NCBI GenBank assembly: GCA_910585945.1
Contig: CAJUHZ010000016.1
Coordinates: forward strand, 1 to 51,849
From: an uncultured Bilophila sp.
GTDB taxonomy: Bacteria; Desulfobacterota; Desulfovibrionia; Desulfovibrionales; Desulfovibrionaceae
Reading direction: 5' to 3'
DNA: 51,849 nt
Shown here: positions 50,212 through 51,849 of the stretch, one piece after another
How positions within the stretch are numbered: position 1 is the stretch's first letter
How the letters are laid out: each line of letters starts with the position of its first letter
Notes under the pieces: generated by a model
What the model was told of the DNA's origin: nothing
The model's input: only the letters and a program-made list of their open reading frames with translations
The model's database searches: none
Made by a program: the position numbers and the translations under genes

Positions 50212-50691
50212 ATGACCATCCATGATACGCTGACCCCTGTTCTTATCCTCGGCGTCGGCAACATCCTGTTCACTGATGAAGGCATCGGCGTGCAGGCTAT
50301 AAACCATCTGCGGGATCATGCCACCCTGTCTCCCGGTGTGGAATTGCTTGACGGCGGCACACTTGGCGGGCGCCTGATGGATGCGATCATGTCCTGCCGG
50401 CGGCTCATTGTGCTGGACGCGGTGCTTGGCAACGGCAAGCCTGGCGACATTTATCGGCTTGAGGGTGAAGACCTCCGCAAAAGTCTAGGCTTTCGAGACT
50501 CAATGCACCAAACAGACTTGGTAGATACACTCATTTTCTGTGGACTGCTTGGCAACCGGCCGAAAACCGTCGTCCTGGGTATGGAGCCGGCCGACTATCG
50601 GAGCATGGGCACGGAACTCAGCCCTTGCTGCGCGGCCCGCATTCCCGATCTGGCGGAACTCGCCCTGCGTGAAAGTAAAAGACAAACTTGA
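50212..50691 (+). CDS. hynC: Hydrogenase maturation endopeptidase (HyaD/HybD family)
   Basis: Cytosolic nickel-dependent protease that clips the C-terminal peptide from HynA after nickel insertion. The 159-residue protein begins with LGVGNILFTDEGIGVQ. The three nickel-sensing ligands of the family are present as Glu23, Asp69 (in VLDAVLG) and His99 (in MHQTDLVD). The ATG at 50212 has GGAGG seven bases upstream. A second ATG four bases earlier opens only a five-codon frame. It is 46 bp after hynA, behind a strong hairpin. The gene symbol follows Desulfovibrio usage. Confidence 0.92.
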   Translation: MTIHDTLTPVLILGVGNILFTDEGIGVQAINHLRDHATLSPGVELLDGGTLGGRLMDAIMSCRRLIVLDAVLGNGKPGDIYRLEGEDLRKSLGFRDSMHQTDLVDTLIFCGLLGNRPKTVVLGMEPADYRSMGTELSPCCAARIPDLAELALRESKRQT

Positions 50692-50781
50692 AGTTCATGA
50701 ATGACAGCCCGAAACGCTGGCCTCCTTGCCATCCGACGGCGTCACCGAAAAAAGCCCGAAACCTCCCGAATTTTCCGTAAC

Positions 50782-50814
50782 AAAAACCTGCCGGGGTAAC
50801 GCCGACAGGTTTTT
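50782..50814. terminator. Bidirectional terminator between hynC and the MucR-type gene
   Basis: A 9-bp stem (AAAAACCTG 50782-50790 with CAGGTTTTT 50806-50814), extended by CGG/CCG after a one-base mismatch, has a run of Ts on the plus strand and of As before it, so it works in both directions for the two convergent genes. Confidence 0.85.
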
Positions 50815-50845
50815 CCATGTACAGCAAAAAGGGAGGGGCGGCCTA

Positions 50846-51247
50846 TCAGGCGTTCTTGCGCCGTTTTTCCCACAACTTCATATCTTTCATCTTCTTGCGG
50901 CGTTCACGCTGCAAGCCCTTGCACACCAGCGGGGTGTCCTTTTTCAGGGACCACTTTTCCCGGTACTGTGCCGCGTCAAGCCCATGCCCGGCCAGATGCT
51001 TGCGGGTAAGGATTTTAAACGCCTTGCCGCATTCAAGGCAAGTGACGGACTTTTCCTTGATCGACTTGCGCGGATCGCTCAAAAGCTCACTGCCAACCTG
51101 ATCTTCCGCGCCGGCATCTCCTCCCGACGCCCCCTTGATGCCGGATGAAAGCCGCTTGACCATGGCGATGATTTCCTCTTCATCCATGACACGCACACTG
51201 GCCTGCGCCTTCACAATATCCAAAGCTTCTTTCAAAAAATCGTCCAT
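50846..51247 (-). CDS. MucR/Ros-family transcriptional regulator
   Basis: The 133-residue protein has the C-terminal C2H2-like zinc finger of the Ros/MucR family, Cys70, Cys73, His84, His88 in CLECGKAFKILTRKHLAGHG, followed by the DAAQYREKWSL segment and a strongly basic tail (GLQRERRKKMKDMKLWEKRRKNA). The N-terminal half is acidic, partly helical and probably for oligomerisation. In alphaproteobacteria MucR proteins are global repressors of exopolysaccharide, motility and cell-cycle genes; deltaproteobacterial targets are unknown. ATG 51247 follows GGAGG at seven bases. No clear promoter was found upstream. Confidence 0.88.
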   Translation of the reverse strand: MDDFLKEALDIVKAQASVRVMDEEEIIAMVKRLSSGIKGASGGDAGAEDQVGSELLSDPRKSIKEKSVTCLECGKAFKILTRKHLAGHGLDAAQYREKWSLKKDTPLVCKGLQRERRKKMKDMKLWEKRRKNA

Positions 51248-51610
51248 GTCGCATCCTCCGATTGTCACCCGCTTGCTCAAACATCCTTGCTGGCTCCAGC
51301 CCGACACGTCGGGATCCAAACCGGATGTGAACAGATGCCTCGCAAAAGCATCCCGGAAGCGGCTTTGTCATGTTACACTTCAAATCGCGCGTGAAACATT
51401 CCTTAGCTTGCGCCCGCGCGCAATACTTTCCAGTCCTGCATGAGCACATTACGGCCACCCCTGGACGGCTGTCTCAGCATGACTTTTTACAAAGTATTAC
51501 ACGACGCACAAGGCAACGCAACAAATTTTCCCCCATACTTTAGTGAACAGGGTCTCTACTCCCTGTCGATGACGGCATGACGCCCCGCCGCAGCGCGACC
51601 GAAGAAGCAA
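51248..51610. other. Gene-free stretch upstream of the MucR-type gene
   Basis: No gene with a credible start and family resemblance was seen on either strand. It should hold the promoter of the MucR-type gene, but I could not choose one. A 6-bp hairpin (ACAGGG 51547-51552 with CCCTGT 51561-51566) lies in the middle. Confidence 0.45.
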
Positions 51611-51703
51611 TCACCTGGCAGAGGCGAACCGCCGCGGATCGATCCCGTACTTCTTCACCTTGCAGTTGACAATACGGTACGAGCAAAGAACGCTACAACT
51701 CAC
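51611..51703 (-). pseudogene. Possible decayed C-terminus of a sigma54-dependent (Fis-type HTH) regulator
   Basis: On the minus strand, the frame ending at the TGA at 51611-51613 reads ...YRIVNCKVKKYGIDPRRFASAR. The KVKKYGIDPRRFA part closely resembles the end of NtrC-family regulators, whose last helix usually reads like TLYRKLKKYGI. The expected Tyr-Arg is Asn-Cys here, and the resemblance stops within about 20 residues upstream. The hairpin repeat copy C begins at 51702, just where the frame would continue. I read it as a fragment left after decay or insertion, but the match is short. Confidence 0.35.
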
Positions 51704-51796
51704 TTCATAATTCAGCCTTGGGGCTGAATTATGAAGATAGTTCGCAAAAAACGTGGTTTTTGGCTCGTTCATGGCGCTCTACGCGCCGCGCCAGAC
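51702..51796. repeat. Partial copy (C) of the hairpin-rich intergenic repeat
   Basis: From TTCATAATTCAGCC (51704) to CGCCAGAC (51796) this matches the reverse complement of the right end of copy B, with about seven substitutions and one gap by hand alignment. The perfect 14-bp stem (51704-51717 with 51722-51735) has the same arms as in copy B and a different loop. After 51796 the similarity ends. Positions 51797-51849 hold nothing I recognise. Confidence 0.7.
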
Positions 51797-51849
51797 TAGT
51801 GGCCATCTCACAAACAAATCCTAAATAAGCTTGCGTAAACCATAGACAT

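Noticed and set aside
51420..51470. A TGGC...GC pattern resembling a sigma54 promoter upstream of the MucR-type gene
   Set aside because: The GG and GC elements are one base too close on the minus strand for the -24/-12 consensus.

Overview
The window reads as chromosomal DNA of a sulfate-reducing deltaproteobacterium of the Desulfovibrionaceae. This is inferred from gene content: the siroheme-dependent (Ahb) heme pathway, a Tat-exported periplasmic [NiFe] hydrogenase next to a tetraheme cytochrome c3, a LutC plus fused LutB/LutA-type lactate oxidation pair, a free-standing AICAR transformylase and a MucR-type regulator. Coding density is high, most starts carry a clear GGAG/GAGG ribosome binding site, and no phage, IS transposase, CRISPR array, rRNA or tRNA gene was recognised.

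Layout. 0.1-1.9 kb (minus): panB-panC with a good promoter and a textbook terminator. 2.2-4.3 kb (minus): two FlgO-domain envelope proteins around a small lipoprotein. 4.5-8.6 kb (minus): ahbC-hemB-ahbD and one siroheme decarboxylase subunit. 8.7-12.3 kb (minus): mnmA, purA, a YjbQ-family gene and an unknown gene. 12.6-18.5 kb (plus): AICAR transformylase, an RNase II-like exonuclease, plsY, ychF and a DUF456 membrane protein. 18.5-22.6 kb (minus): an EamA exporter and two glycosyltransferases. 22.8-26.9 kb (plus): HIT protein, LapA-like protein, mutS and a lipoprotein. 26.9-35.7 kb (minus): acyl-CoA ligase and fabF, then EamA permease, AraC regulator, rel and an orphan peptide-binding protein. 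35.9-39.1 kb (plus): SWIM-SNF2 helicase. 39.3-43.4 kb (minus): cbpA-cbpM-clpB chaperones. 43.7-46.5 kb (plus): lactate oxidation pair. 46.8-50.7 kb (plus): cytochrome c3, hynB, hynA and the maturation protease. 50.8-51.2 kb (minus): MucR regulator, followed by 600 bp without an intact gene.

How the parts work together. The hydrogenase and cytochrome c3 form a periplasmic H2-to-heme electron route. The Ahb enzymes with HemB supply heme through siroheme. The LutC and LutB/A proteins feed electrons from lactate. PurA and the AICAR transformylase belong to purine synthesis, PanB/PanC to coenzyme A synthesis, and FabF, PlsY and the acyl-CoA ligase to lipid metabolism.

The least explained structure is a family of hairpin-rich intergenic repeats. 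The complete copy (20851-21103) has inverted ends and about six hairpins. A partial copy at 51702-51796 matches its right end at nearly every position. A diverged copy lies between purA and the YjbQ gene. The partial copy abuts what looks like the decayed C-terminus of a sigma54-type regulator. Other points of interest are a perfect 12-bp hairpin touching the ribosome binding site of the hydrogenase maturation protease, and a CX5CH heme-binding spacing in the cytochrome.
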